A stretch of DNA of 43,532 bases from an uncultured Dysosmobacter sp. (GTDB lineage Bacteria > Bacillota > Clostridia > Oscillospirales > Oscillospiraceae): positions 1-43,532 of the forward strand of contig CAKUBJ010000013.1 in the NCBI GenBank assembly GCA_934636905.1, written 5' to 3'. Numbering within the stretch: the stretch's first letter is position 1; every line of letters starts with the position of its first letter. Positions 26,630 to 36,387 of the stretch are shown in pieces. The notes below the pieces were generated by a model that did not search any database, was not told the DNA's origin, and was given only the letters and a program-made list of their open reading frames with translations. The translations under genes were made by a program, and so were the position numbers.

Positions 26630-28663
26630 TTACGCCCGCTTAAACAGCTTCTCCAGTTCGTATTTTGTGATTTTCACCACCACGGGACGGCCGTGGGGGC
26701 AATAGCGGACTTCCCCGCTCTGCACCTTCTCCACCAGCACCTTCAGTTCGGCGGGGTCACTCTTCCAGCCTCCCTTGATGGCGGCCTTGCAGGCCATGGT
26801 GTGCAGCAGCGCCTCCCGCTTTTCGTCGGGATTCCGACCGGTACGCAGGTTCTGGGCAAACTCCTCCAGCGTGGCGGCGGTGTCCGCCGCGTCCAGGTCG
26901 GCAGGAACCTCCCGCACCAGAAGGGCGCCGTCTCCGAAGTCCTCGCAGCCGAAGCCGAACTGTTCCAGCAGTTCCAGATTTTCCAGCAGCAGCGCGGCGT
27001 CCTCGCGTCCCGGCTCCACGGCAATAGGCTGCAGCAGGGTCTGCCGCATAGGCGGCTCTCTGGACGCCGACAGCCGGTCGAAATTCACCCGCTCGTGGGC
27101 GGCGTGCTTGTCGATGAGCCAGAGGTTCTCCCCGTCGTCCTCGCAGATGATGTAGGTGTTGAACACCTCTCCGACAATCCGCCACGGCGCCGCCTCCGGC
27201 AGCACCGTTTCCTGTCCCGGCAGTTCCATGGCGGTCTGAACCGGAGCGGCAGGGATGGCCGGCACAAAGGGTCTGGGCCGGGAAGCCGGCTCTGCCGCCG
27301 GCTTCGGGGCGGCAGATGTCTCCGGCTTTGCGGTTACGGAAGCCGGCGCCCTGCCCAAAGCCGAAGGCTGCGGCGCTTTCACGGCGTCCCGGGGCGGCCA
27401 GATGGGCTGCACGCTGTCCGCCACCTTTGCCGCGGAGTGCCACTCCGTGTTCCAGGTGGGGCGGGCAGGCGCCGGTTCTGCCGGCTGAGGTCGGAATACC
27501 GGCTGCACTTCCGCCCTAGGCGGCTGGGGCGCAGCGGCGGGTCTGACCGGCGTGGAGGCGGCAGCAGGCTTCGCCCCCTGCTCCCGATAGCTTTTGGCGT
27601 CCATAGACTGAAAAAAGTCCTGCCGGGGATTCTGCACCGCCTGAGGCGGGCGCACCGGCTTCGTCACGGCGCCGCCCCGGGCGTCCAGCGCATCCATAAC
27701 GGTGTGGAACACCGCCTCAAACACGTCGTGCTCCCGGGCAAACTTCACCTGGGTCTTGGCGGGGTGTACGTTGACGTCCACCGCCGTCACCGGCAGTGTC
27801 ACCTCCAGCACGCAGCCGGGGAAGCGGCCTTTCAGCAGCTGATTGCGATACCCCTCCTCCAGCGCGGCGGTCAGCAGCTGGGATTTGATAAACCGGCCGT
27901 TGACAAAGAATACCTGCATGGAGCGGGAGCCTCGGCCATTGACAGGGGCGGTCACAAACCCCTGCACCCCAATTTCGCCGCCCCGGCCTTCCACCGGCAC
28001 CAGCGTCCCGGCAAATTCCCGGCCCAGCGCCGCGTAGACAGCGGATTCCAGCTTTCCGTCTCCGGGGGTGTGGAGGGATTCCTGCCCGTCCTTGATGAAT
28101 TTGAAGGAAATATCCGGATGGCTCAGTGCCAGATGCTGCATCAGCCCCGCCACGGCGGCGGTTTCGGCGCTGTCCTTTTTCATGAATTTCAGCCGGGCAG
28201 GGGTATTGTAGAAGAGGTCTGCCACCCGGATGGTGGTGCCCTCCGGGGCGCCCTCCTCCCGGACGGGCTCCATGTGCCCGCCCTCGCCGTGGATGGAGGC
28301 ACCTACGGTGTCCTCCGGCCGCCGGGTCAGCACATCCACCCGGCTGACGGCGGAAATGGCCGCCAGTGCCTCCCCCCGGAAGCCCAGCGTGCCGATTTTG
28401 GCCAGATCCTCCGCCGTGCGCAGCTTGCTGGTGGCGTGGCGGAGAAAGGCGGTGGGCAGTTCCTCCGGCGCGATGCCGCAGCCGTTGTCCGTCACCCGGA
28501 TCAGTCCCATGCCGCCCCGGCGTATCTCCACCACAATGGCGGAGGCGCCGGCGTCAATGGCGTTTTCCACCAGTTCTTTCACCACGCTGGCAGGCCGCTC
28601 CACCACCTCACCGGCGGCAATGAGATCGGCAACATGAGAGGATAACTGTTGAATATGGGGCAT
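26630..28663 (-). CDS. mutL: DNA mismatch repair protein MutL
   Basis: The 677-residue protein has the GHKL ATPase motifs ELVENAIDAGAS, VTDNGCGI and TLGFRGEALAAISAVS, a proline/alanine-rich linker (about 340-470) and a C-terminal dimerisation/endonuclease domain. The metal-site motif reads DKHAAHERVNFD where Bacillus has DQHAAQERIKYE. ACKAAIKGG and RYCPHGRPVVV supply the other conserved metal ligands. It is therefore an endonuclease-type MutL with conservative changes. The ATG follows AAGGAGAAAATT. mutS lies four genes upstream. Confidence 0.96.
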   Translation of the reverse strand: MPHIQQLSSHVADLIAAGEVVERPASVVKELVENAIDAGASAIVVEIRRGGMGLIRVTDNGCGIAPEELPTAFLRHATSKLRTAEDLAKIGTLGFRGEALAAISAVSRVDVLTRRPEDTVGASIHGEGGHMEPVREEGAPEGTTIRVADLFYNTPARLKFMKKDSAETAAVAGLMQHLALSHPDISFKFIKDGQESLHTPGDGKLESAVYAALGREFAGTLVPVEGRGGEIGVQGFVTAPVNGRGSRSMQVFFVNGRFIKSQLLTAALEEGYRNQLLKGRFPGCVLEVTLPVTAVDVNVHPAKTQVKFAREHDVFEAVFHTVMDALDARGGAVTKPVRPPQAVQNPRQDFFQSMDAKSYREQGAKPAAASTPVRPAAAPQPPRAEVQPVFRPQPAEPAPARPTWNTEWHSAAKVADSVQPIWPPRDAVKAPQPSALGRAPASVTAKPETSAAPKPAAEPASRPRPFVPAIPAAPVQTAMELPGQETVLPEAAPWRIVGEVFNTYIICEDDGENLWLIDKHAAHERVNFDRLSASREPPMRQTLLQPIAVEPGREDAALLLENLELLEQFGFGCEDFGDGALLVREVPADLDAADTAATLEEFAQNLRTGRNPDEKREALLHTMACKAAIKGGWKSDPAELKVLVEKVQSGEVRYCPHGRPVVVKITKYELEKLFKRA

Positions 28664-28673
28664 AATTTTCTCC

Positions 28674-29585
28674 TTACAGCAATGCTGACAATATGGGAAT
28701 GGTAATGATGGACATAAGCGTTGTCAGGAAAATGCTCTGAGCCATGCACTCGGTGTCTCCGCCATACTCCATGGCCAGCATACTGCCGTTAAGGGCGGCA
28801 GGCATCGCCATCAGGATCACGGCGATATCGGAAACCAGCGGTGTGCCGATGCCCGTCCACCGCAGCAGAAGCCACAGCGCAGCCGGCAGAATCAGAAGGC
28901 GGCATACCGCCAGTCCCCACAGGCGGAGGGATGTGAACGCACGTTTGAAGGGCAGTTCCGCCAGCAGGGAGCCTACCACCAGAAGAGACAGCGGCGTTGT
29001 CACATCGCCCACAAAGTTCAGGCATTCTCCGACAAGCGCCGGTATCCGAATGCGGCACAGCGCCACAACCAGCGCCATCGCCGCAGAGACGGAGCAGGGA
29101 GACGTCAGCTGCTGCCAGCGGAATTTTGCCTTCCCGGCCAGCATCAGCGGCCCCAGTGAATAGGACAGCAGATTGAAGGGCAGAACCAGAATCACTGCGT
29201 AAAACAGCGCCTCCTGCCCGAACAGAGCCACGGATACCGGATAGCCGATAAAAGCCATATTGGAAAAAATCAGCGAATAGCGCCAGACCCCCTGCTGTTT
29301 TTCTGTCCCTCCCAGCAGGTGGGGAATAAAAGCCGAAGTAAGGAAGGCCAGGCCATAATAGACGGCGGCTACCTTCAAAACGGACAGGATCTCTCCGGCG
29401 TCGGGCAGGGTGCTCCCGCCGGAAACGGACCCCAGAATCAGACAGGGCATGGTGATTCCCAGAATCAGCCGGGAAAGCCCCTGATCGGTTTTGCCGCCCA
29501 GATACCCCAGCCTGTGGGCAAGAAAGCCTGCGGCCATACAGGAAAGGATGACCAGCATCTCTGCAAATACATCAAAAAAACTCAC
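28674..29585 (-). CDS. AEC-family (auxin efflux carrier-like) transporter
   Basis: The 303-residue protein has about ten hydrophobic helices in two halves. Segments such as LSRLILGITMPCLILGSVSG and FSNMAFIGYPVSVALFGQEA in the first half, and AVILMAMPAALNGSMLAMEY in the second, are typical of bacterial AEC/Mem_trans proteins, which often move organic acids. The annotated start is a GTG at 29585 without a clear ribosome site, so the start is uncertain. It is inserted between CPBP and mutL in the same orientation. Confidence 0.85.
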   Translation of the reverse strand: MSFFDVFAEMLVILSCMAAGFLAHRLGYLGGKTDQGLSRLILGITMPCLILGSVSGGSTLPDAGEILSVLKVAAVYYGLAFLTSAFIPHLLGGTEKQQGVWRYSLIFSNMAFIGYPVSVALFGQEALFYAVILVLPFNLLSYSLGPLMLAGKAKFRWQQLTSPCSVSAAMALVVALCRIRIPALVGECLNFVGDVTTPLSLLVVGSLLAELPFKRAFTSLRLWGLAVCRLLILPAALWLLLRWTGIGTPLVSDIAVILMAMPAALNGSMLAMEYGGDTECMAQSIFLTTLMSIITIPILSALL

Positions 29586-29615
29586 GAAATTCTACGCTCT
29601 ACTCTCTTTTGAAAT

Positions 29616-30323
29616 TTATCCTCCTGCCAGTATGTGCAGGGTGTTGGCGGCGGCGTGGAGCAGGATGGAACTCCACAGGGTGCCGGTATGGTCATAGGCC
29701 CAGGCCAGCACCAGCCCCGGCATCAGATACTGCACCATCAGCAGGAAATAGGTGACATCCTGCCGCACCACGGCAAACTGCCACACATGGAGCAGGGCAA
29801 ACAGCAGGCAGCTGACAAGGTAAGCAATGGTGCGGCTCTTGCCCTTCAGGTTCCCGAATACCAGTCCCCGGAAAAGCACCTCCTCCACAAAGGGCGCCAG
29901 AAAAATCACAATCAGCAGCGTCACCCGGGGGGCATCGTGAATCTGGGCGGAGATGGCGGAATCGTTGAGGTTGGTGCGGTTGTCCACCACCAGCCGGGTC
30001 AGACGGTAGGTCAGTTCATTGAGTCCGTACAGGGCAATCAGCCCCACGGCGGCGAATTTGCAGGCATTTCCCAGATTGTCCGCAAAATTCCGGGTGGTGC
30101 GGCCGATAAAGCCGTGGAAAATCACCAGCGTAACGGCAAAGAGCGCGTAGTAGTAAATGGCGTTTTGCAGGGACGGGGAAATATCGGTGCCCAGCAGCCG
30201 CTCCATCAGCTGGAACAGCGGCGCGGCGGCAAAGGGCAGCACCACCAGATAGATAACGAAAAAGACGGTGCCGGCAATCTGCTCGCCGGGGCTCATATAG
30301 GGGGATGACTTTCGTTTTGCCAT
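29616..30323 (-). CDS. CPBP-family intramembrane metalloprotease
   Basis: The 235-residue membrane protein carries the CPBP (CAAX/Abi) motifs: EEVLFRGLVFGNLKG with the paired glutamates and arginine, FALLHVWQF, and SILLHAAANTLHI. The glutamates and histidines form the intramembrane metal site. Proteins of this family process prenylated or signalling peptides or help with immunity to bacteriocins. The role here is unknown. Confidence 0.88.
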   Translation of the reverse strand: MAKRKSSPYMSPGEQIAGTVFFVIYLVVLPFAAAPLFQLMERLLGTDISPSLQNAIYYYALFAVTLVIFHGFIGRTTRNFADNLGNACKFAAVGLIALYGLNELTYRLTRLVVDNRTNLNDSAISAQIHDAPRVTLLIVIFLAPFVEEVLFRGLVFGNLKGKSRTIAYLVSCLLFALLHVWQFAVVRQDVTYFLLMVQYLMPGLVLAWAYDHTGTLWSSILLHAAANTLHILAGG

Positions 30324-30410
30324 AAGGGATTTCTTTCTCCTCAGTCAGATTCGCAGACGGCCTCCGGCCGCAGGGGCTTTTTCCTGCCGTCAGCGGAAGC
30401 CGCACCCGCT

Positions 30411-31514
30411 TCAGGAATAGCGGATTGCACTCAGCGGCACCATCTCCGGGCCGGCGCCCATGTCCAGACTCATCATGCTGTCGAAACCAAGGAAATTTCC
30501 GTTCCCGTCCCGCACGGTGACATCGTAGTTGGTGGGGGCATTATTGGGAGAGGGGGCTCCACTGTAACTGGAAACCAGCGTCAGCCCCAGGTCGTCATAG
30601 GTGTACTCCCAATATCCGCCGTTGGTACTCTCCTCCCGGATCAGCCGGCCGTCGTCGTCATAAGTATATTCCGTACTTTTCAGGTACGCACCGTTTGCAT
30701 AGGTGTCCGTCTGAGTCAAAACACCCTGCCCGTCATAAGTATAGCGGATAACGTTTTCTATTTTGTCGCCCTTCGGCATGGTCGTGGTACAGCTCGCCTC
30801 CGCCAGCAGTCCGTCTTCATAGCGGTACTGCATCGTCTCCAGTTCTCCCCGTCCCGATTTCAGGATTTTAATTTGGGGATTACCGTCCTCGTCATAGGGG
30901 ATATCCAGATGGGCAATCTGCTGGCCGTCCGGGGTGTAGGAGGTGGCTGCGGTTCGCTGTCCCTTCAGATTGTAGTCGTACAGGATATAATAACTCAGAT
31001 TCTCCGGGCTGACTTCTCCGTCCCCCTCCCCGTTGAAACTGTATACATCCTCCCGGCGGGCGTGATCCGTAAAGGACTCATCCCGGATGGCCGTGAGGGC
31101 CTTCAGTTCCTCCTGAAGGGATGCGTCCCCGGTTTTGCCGAAGCCGTCCTCCAGCACCTCCTGCGCCTTTTCCTGCTCTCCCTGCCGGGCATAGAGATTG
31201 GACAGTGACAGGTAGACCTCCGTCAGGCTGTCGTCCAGTTCCAGCGCGGCTTCATAGTCCTCCGCCGCCAGTTTCAGATTCTCCTCACTGCCCAGCGCCA
31301 TATACGCCTCGGCTCGTCCCAGATAGGCCTCCGGCCTTTCGGCGTCCATTTCAACGGCATCGGTGAAAGCCTCAATGCTCTCCTCGTAATCTCCATCCTC
31401 AAAGTATCCGGCACCTGCATCATACCGTTCCTGCCAGTCGGCACCTTTTCCTCCACAGGCCGTAAGGCCTGCCACCAGCAGCGCCGTCAGCGCTGCGCAC
31501 ATCCATTTCCGCAT
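30411..31514 (-). CDS. Lipoprotein with TPR and RHS/YD-like repeats
   Basis: The 367-residue protein has a lipoprotein signal peptide with lipobox LTAC (Cys at residue 20). TPR-like helical repeats follow at about 30-135 (YEESIEAFTDAVEMDAERPE, AYLGRAEAYMALG). The second half has tyrosine-aspartate repeats resembling RHS/YD units (RYTYDGQGVLTQTDTYANGA, TEYTYDDDGRLIREES). It is probably anchored on the outer face of the membrane. Its function is unknown. Start follows AAAGGAAATCTCC. Confidence 0.78.
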   Translation of the reverse strand: MRKWMCAALTALLVAGLTACGGKGADWQERYDAGAGYFEDGDYEESIEAFTDAVEMDAERPEAYLGRAEAYMALGSEENLKLAAEDYEAALELDDSLTEVYLSLSNLYARQGEQEKAQEVLEDGFGKTGDASLQEELKALTAIRDESFTDHARREDVYSFNGEGDGEVSPENLSYYILYDYNLKGQRTAATSYTPDGQQIAHLDIPYDEDGNPQIKILKSGRGELETMQYRYEDGLLAEASCTTTMPKGDKIENVIRYTYDGQGVLTQTDTYANGAYLKSTEYTYDDDGRLIREESTNGGYWEYTYDDLGLTLVSSYSGAPSPNNAPTNYDVTVRDGNGNFLGFDSMMSLDMGAGPEMVPLSAIRYS

Positions 31515-31547
31515 GGAGATTTCCTTTCTTTCTCTTTTCTGAGTTGT

Positions 31548-34157
31548 TTATCGTTCCAGCTTCTTTTTCAGTTCGTACAGCAGGCTCATGGCCTCAATAG
31601 GCGTCAGGGTGTCCGGCTGGCAGCGGCGGAGGGCATCCAGCACCTCTCCCTCACCGATGGCGTCCAGACTTACCTGGTCGCTTTCCTTCCGGGCAGGCAC
31701 ATACTGCACGCCGTTTTCCTCTTCCAGTTCCTTCAGAATTACCTTGGCCCGCTGCACCACCTTGTCCGGCAGTCCCGCCAGCTTGGCCACCTCGATGCCG
31801 TAGCTGCGGTCGGCGCCGCCGGGGACAATCTTCCGCAGGAAGATGATGTCCTCTCCCCGGCGCTTCACGGCGATGTTGTAATTCACGGTGCCGGGGAGGG
31901 TGTTTTCCATCTCCGTCAGTTCGTGGTAATGGGTAGCAAACAGGGTCTTGGCTCCCAGTGTCTTTTTGTCGGCGCAGTATTCCAGCACCGCCCGGGCAAT
32001 GGCCATGCCGTCAAAGGTGGAGGTGCCCCGGCCAATCTCATCCAGAATCAGCAGGGAGTTTTTCGTGGCCTGATGAAGAATGTCGGACACCTCCGTCATC
32101 TCCACCATAAAGGTGGACTGGCCGGCGGAGAGGTCGTCGCTGGCGCCGATGCGGGTGAAAATCCGGTCTACCACGCCGATATGGGCGTATCTGGCGGGGA
32201 CAAAGCTACCCATCTGGGCCATGAGGACAATGAGGGCCACCTGCCGCATATAGGTGGATTTGCCCGCCATGTTGGGGCCGGTGATAATGTCCACCCGTTC
32301 CTCTTTTTCTCCCATAAAGGTGTCGTTGGGGACAAACAGGCTGTCCTTCAGCACCTTTTCCACCACCGGGTGGCGTCCTTCCCGAATCTCGATGATTCCG
32401 GACTCGTCTACCTCCGGGCGACAGAAGTTATTGTGCACCGCCACGGCGGCGAAGGAGCACAGGGCGTCACACTCCGCCACGGCGGCAGCAGTTCCCTGAA
32501 TCCGGGCAGCATTGTCGGCAATCCGCTGCCGCAGAGCGGAGAACAGCTCATATTCCAGCGCCGTCACCCGCTCGGAGGCCGTCAGGATCTCATGCTCCAG
32601 ATCCTTCAGTTCCTGCGTGATGAACCGCTCTCCGTTCACCAGCGTCTGCTTGCGGATGTATGTCTCCGGCACCTGCTCCCTGAAGGCGTTGGAGACTTCA
32701 ATGTAGTAGCCGAACACCTTGTTGTAGCCGATTTTCAGGGTGCGGATGCCGGTTTTTTCCTTTTCTTTGGCCTCCATCTCCGCAATGACGCCCTTGCCGC
32801 TTTTCAGGATGTGCCGCAGGCGATCCACCTCTTCGTGGAAGCCGTCCCGGATCAGCCCGCCTTCCCGGACGGAAAAGGGCGGCTCGTCGCAGATGGCGGC
32901 GGCAATGTCACGGCCGATGTCCTCAAGGGTGTCCAGTTCTGCCGTCAGTTCCGTCAGCCGGCGGTCGGAAAAGCCGGAAAGCTGGGCTTTCAGATTGGGC
33001 AGCTTTTCGATGGCCGCCCGGAGGGAGGTGAGATCCCGGCCGCCGGCGGTGCCGTAGACAATGCGGCCGATGAGGCGCTCCATGTCCCCCAGTCCCGCCA
33101 TACCGGCAATCAGTTCCTCCCGGCGGATGGTGTCGTTCACCAGCGCCGCCACGGCGCCGCTGCGGCGGTGAATATCCGTCACCGACAGCAGAGGACGTTC
33201 CAGCCAGCTGCGCAGCATCCGGCCGCCCATGGGGGTCCTGGTCTTATCCAGCACCCACAGGAGGCTGCCCTTCTTCTCCTTGCCCCGGAGGGTTTCCGTC
33301 AGTTCCAGATTCCGCCGGGCCGCCAGATCCAGTTCCATGAACCGCCCCTGCCGGTAATAGTCCAGCGTCCGGATATGGGAGAGGTCGGTTTTCTGAGTTT
33401 CGTAGAGATAACTCAGCAGCCCTCCCAGCGCCATGGCGGCGGCAGGCTCCCCTGCCGGCAGGGCGGCAAAGGCCTCCTCCCCGAACTGGGCGCGGATATT
33501 CTTCTCCGCCTCCGCCAGACGGAAGCGCCGTTCCCCGCCGTTTTCGTACCGGCAGCGGAACTTGTCGGTGAGCACGTCCGTCAGCGCCTTTTCGCTGTAG
33601 GCGCCGTCGCTGAGGATGGCCTCGGCGGGGCTGAACCGCCCCAGTTCGTTGATGATGTGGGTCAGGGTGTCTTTCCCGGAAAAGGCCGTCAGGTGCGTCT
33701 CCCCGGTGGAGAGGTCGCAGAAGGCCGCGCCGCCCCCCTTGCTGTCCAGATAAATGCCGCAGAGATAATTGCCGGCCTTGTCGTCAAGGCACGCGGCGTC
33801 AATGACGGTGCCGGGGGTCACCACCCGGATGATGTCCCGCTTCACCAGCCCCTTGGCGGTGGCGGGATCCTCCATCTGTTCGCAGATGGCCACCTTGTAG
33901 CCCTTGGCAATCAGCCGGGCGATGTAGGATTCGCTGGCGTGGTAGGGGATGCCGCACATGGGCACCCGCTCCTCCTCCGGCTTGGCGTGTTTGCCGTGAT
34001 CCCGGGAGGTGAGGGTCAGATCCAGTTCCCGGGAGGCCAGCCGGGCGTCGTCGGCGAACATCTCGTAGAAGTCCCCCAGCCGGAAAAACAGGATGGAATC
34101 CGGGTGATCCTTTTTGATTTCCAGATACTGCTTCATCATGGGGGTCAGTTCCGCCAT
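31548..34157 (-). CDS. mutS: DNA mismatch repair protein MutS
   Basis: The 869-residue mismatch sensor has the base-stacking F30-x-E32 motif (GDFYEMF), connector, lever and clamp domains, and a C-terminal ABC-type ATPase. The Walker A is GPNMAGKSTYMRQVAL and Walker B is LLILDEIGRGTSTFDG. The C-terminal end carries MSLLYELKKKLER, as in MutS1. The ATG follows GAGGTATCTTT. It is colinear with miaB upstream and mutL downstream. Confidence 0.97.
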   Translation of the reverse strand: MAELTPMMKQYLEIKKDHPDSILFFRLGDFYEMFADDARLASRELDLTLTSRDHGKHAKPEEERVPMCGIPYHASESYIARLIAKGYKVAICEQMEDPATAKGLVKRDIIRVVTPGTVIDAACLDDKAGNYLCGIYLDSKGGGAAFCDLSTGETHLTAFSGKDTLTHIINELGRFSPAEAILSDGAYSEKALTDVLTDKFRCRYENGGERRFRLAEAEKNIRAQFGEEAFAALPAGEPAAAMALGGLLSYLYETQKTDLSHIRTLDYYRQGRFMELDLAARRNLELTETLRGKEKKGSLLWVLDKTRTPMGGRMLRSWLERPLLSVTDIHRRSGAVAALVNDTIRREELIAGMAGLGDMERLIGRIVYGTAGGRDLTSLRAAIEKLPNLKAQLSGFSDRRLTELTAELDTLEDIGRDIAAAICDEPPFSVREGGLIRDGFHEEVDRLRHILKSGKGVIAEMEAKEKEKTGIRTLKIGYNKVFGYYIEVSNAFREQVPETYIRKQTLVNGERFITQELKDLEHEILTASERVTALEYELFSALRQRIADNAARIQGTAAAVAECDALCSFAAVAVHNNFCRPEVDESGIIEIREGRHPVVEKVLKDSLFVPNDTFMGEKEERVDIITGPNMAGKSTYMRQVALIVLMAQMGSFVPARYAHIGVVDRIFTRIGASDDLSAGQSTFMVEMTEVSDILHQATKNSLLILDEIGRGTSTFDGMAIARAVLEYCADKKTLGAKTLFATHYHELTEMENTLPGTVNYNIAVKRRGEDIIFLRKIVPGGADRSYGIEVAKLAGLPDKVVQRAKVILKELEEENGVQYVPARKESDQVSLDAIGEGEVLDALRRCQPDTLTPIEAMSLLYELKKKLER

Positions 34158-34249
34158 AAAGATACCTCTTTCTCTGTCTTACGGTTGTGTGTCTGCCTGC
34201 AGGCGCCGGAAGGCGCACAGGCTTCTCGTTCAAAAGCGGGAGCGTCCGG

Positions 34250-35662
34250 TTATGCCGGTTCCCCGTACAGTGCCCAGGTGTTGCTGCCGGTGATTTTCAC
34301 GTCGATGAACCGCCCCATGAGGCTCGGCTCCCCCTTAAGCCGCACCAGACGGTTGCCCTCGGTACGGGAGGAAAGGGGGTACGCCTCATCGTCACTCTCG
34401 CCGTCCACCAGCACCCGGACGGTTCTGCCCACATAGGCGGCGTGGAGCCGGGCGGAGTTGGCGTTCTGCACCTCCAGCAGCTTATCAAACCACTTCTGCT
34501 TTTCCGCCCGGGTGGCGGGGTCCGGCATGGAGGCCGCCTTGGTGCCGGGACGGGGAGAATAGATGAAGGTAAAGAGGGCGTCAAAGCCCACTTCCTCCAC
34601 CAGAGATACCGTGTCCATGGCCTCCTGCTCCGTCTCGCCGGGGAAGCCGATGATGACGTCGCTGGTAAGTACCAGCCCGGGCATGACGCTCTTGGCGTAG
34701 TTGATTTCCTCCAGATACTGTGCCCGGGTGTAGCGGCGGTTCATCTCTTTCAGCACCCGGTCATTGCCGGACTGGAAGGGCAGATGCAGCTGCTTTGCAA
34801 TGTGAGGACACTTTGCCATCACGTCGAAGAGGCGCCGGGTGGCGTCTTTGGGATGGCTGGACATGAAGCGGATCAGGTACTCCCCGGGGATCTTGTCAAT
34901 GTCCTCCAGCAGGTCGGGGAAGTGATAATCCAGCCCCAGATCGTTGCCGTAGGAGTTGACGTTCTGCCCCAGCAGGGTGATGTCCTTATACCCGGCGGCC
35001 ACCAGTTCCCGCACCTCCTGCAGCACGCACTGGGGATCCCGGCTCCGCTCCCGTCCCCGGACGTAGGGGACGATGCAGTAGGAGCAGAAGTTGTTGCAGC
35101 CGTACATGATGCTGACCCAGGCCTTCACGCCCTTTTCCCGCACGGTGGGAATCCCCTCGGCAATGGTGCCGTCCTCATTGTCCACGGCGAACACCCGCTT
35201 CCGGGTTTCATACACCTGCCAGAGAAGTTCCGGGAATTTCCAAAGGGCGTGGGGGCCGAACACCAGATCCACATGGCGGTAGGACTCCTTCACCCGTTGG
35301 GATACCCGCTCCTCCTGAGCCATGCAGCCGCAGAGGCAGATGACCTGCTCCGGGTTTTCCTTTTTGGTGTGGGTCAGGATGCCCAGATTCCCGAATACCC
35401 GCTGCTCCGCGTGCTCCCGGACGGCGCAGGTGTTGAGAATCACCAGATCCGCCTCCTTGGGATCCTCCGTGAAGGCAAAGCCGCAGTCCGCCAGCATCCC
35501 CATGAGTTTCTGGCCGTCCGCCACATTCTGCTGACAGCCGAAGGTGTCCACGCAGGCCACGGGATGGGCTTCCCGGGCGTCAAACATCTCTTTGATTTTT
35601 GCTTCAAAGTCCCGCTGACGCGCCAGCGCGTCCTCAGGCACCAGTACATTTTCCCGCTTCAA
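34250..35662 (-). CDS. miaB: tRNA methylthiotransferase MiaB
   Basis: The 470-residue radical-SAM enzyme adds a methylthio group to i6A37 made by MiaA. The N-terminal domain holds the three auxiliary-cluster cysteines (VDTFGCQQN, NTCAVREHA, CLCGCMAQEE). The radical-SAM motif is YGCNNFCSYCIVPYVRGRE. A C-terminal TRAM domain (AYVGRTVRVLVDGESDDEAY) follows. The start is a TTG at 35662, nine bases past GGAGG; no nearer ATG is available upstream of the first conserved cysteine. Confidence 0.96.
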   Translation of the reverse strand: MKRENVLVPEDALARQRDFEAKIKEMFDAREAHPVACVDTFGCQQNVADGQKLMGMLADCGFAFTEDPKEADLVILNTCAVREHAEQRVFGNLGILTHTKKENPEQVICLCGCMAQEERVSQRVKESYRHVDLVFGPHALWKFPELLWQVYETRKRVFAVDNEDGTIAEGIPTVREKGVKAWVSIMYGCNNFCSYCIVPYVRGRERSRDPQCVLQEVRELVAAGYKDITLLGQNVNSYGNDLGLDYHFPDLLEDIDKIPGEYLIRFMSSHPKDATRRLFDVMAKCPHIAKQLHLPFQSGNDRVLKEMNRRYTRAQYLEEINYAKSVMPGLVLTSDVIIGFPGETEQEAMDTVSLVEEVGFDALFTFIYSPRPGTKAASMPDPATRAEKQKWFDKLLEVQNANSARLHAAYVGRTVRVLVDGESDDEAYPLSSRTEGNRLVRLKGEPSLMGRFIDVKITGSNTWALYGEPA

Positions 35663-35680
35663 GTGGTGATTCCTCCAACG

Positions 35681-36307
35681 TTATCTGATAAAGTGGGTGG
35701 CAATCCGCTCTTCCTTTTCCGGCAGGCCGAACTGCGCCTTTCCCAGGGCGATGCTGCGCATCAGGAAGGTCATATTCCGAGCCAGCGTCCGCATGGTCTG
35801 AAGCCCTTCGCCGTCGGCCTCCGCTTCGCCGGGAGCCCGGCCGTGGATGCTGTTCCAGTACTGGCTGGAGGCCACCGGCATCCCGGAGATGGTGAAGTAT
35901 TTGTTCAGTTCGTCAAAGGTGGCGGAGCAGCCGCCCCGGCGGGCGCAGGCCACGCTGGCACCCACCTTCATGGTCTTGTCAAAGGAGGTGCTGTGAAACA
36001 GCCGGTCCAGACAGGCGATGAGAGTGGCGTTGGCGGAGGCAAAATACACCGGGCTGGCAATCACCAGACCGTCCGCCGCCTGAAATTTGGGCGCCAGTTC
36101 ATTGACGGCGTCGTCAAACACGCATCGGCCTGTTTTGGCGCAGGAATTGCAGGCCACGCATCCCCGGATGTCCCGGTTCCCCAGAAGCACCGTTTCCGTC
36201 TCCACGCCGCTTTCGTGAAAAATCGTTTCCATTTCCCGCAGGGCTATGGCAGTATTGCCGCCCGCACGGGGACTTCCGTTGAGCATCAAAACCTTCAGCT
36301 GTTCCAT
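35681..36307 (-). CDS. Flavodoxin-family NAD(P)H-dependent reductase
   Basis: The protein of about 208 residues begins with a flavodoxin fold (LKVLMLNGSPRAGGNTAIAL). A CVACNSCAKTGRCVFDD cysteine segment follows, then a second FMN-binding loop (VIASPVYFASANATLIACLD). The cysteine cluster is common in multimeric flavodoxin-like iron-sulfur flavoproteins and NADPH-FMN reductases. Two adjacent ATG codons occur and the second (36307) is better spaced from GGGAGG. It is the first gene of the transcript leading into miaB and mutS. Confidence 0.82.
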   Translation of the reverse strand: MEQLKVLMLNGSPRAGGNTAIALREMETIFHESGVETETVLLGNRDIRGCVACNSCAKTGRCVFDDAVNELAPKFQAADGLVIASPVYFASANATLIACLDRLFHSTSFDKTMKVGASVACARRGGCSATFDELNKYFTISGMPVASSQYWNSIHGRAPGEAEADGEGLQTMRTLARNMTFLMRSIALGKAQFGLPEKEERIATHFIR

Positions 36308-36387
36308 CATACGCCTCCCAAACGCTGTCCGCGCTTCCTGTTTCCGCGTCCACCCTTTCCTTCCGGCGGACGCACCTTAACTAAGTT

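Noticed and set aside
26693..28645. 650-codon open frame on the plus strand opposite mutL
   Set aside because: Antisense shadow; the composition is an Arg/Gly/His-rich artefact and mutL motifs lie on the other strand.
29616..30323. CPBP protease as an abortive-infection gene
   Set aside because: Context is housekeeping genes and family members have many roles; nothing points to phage defence.
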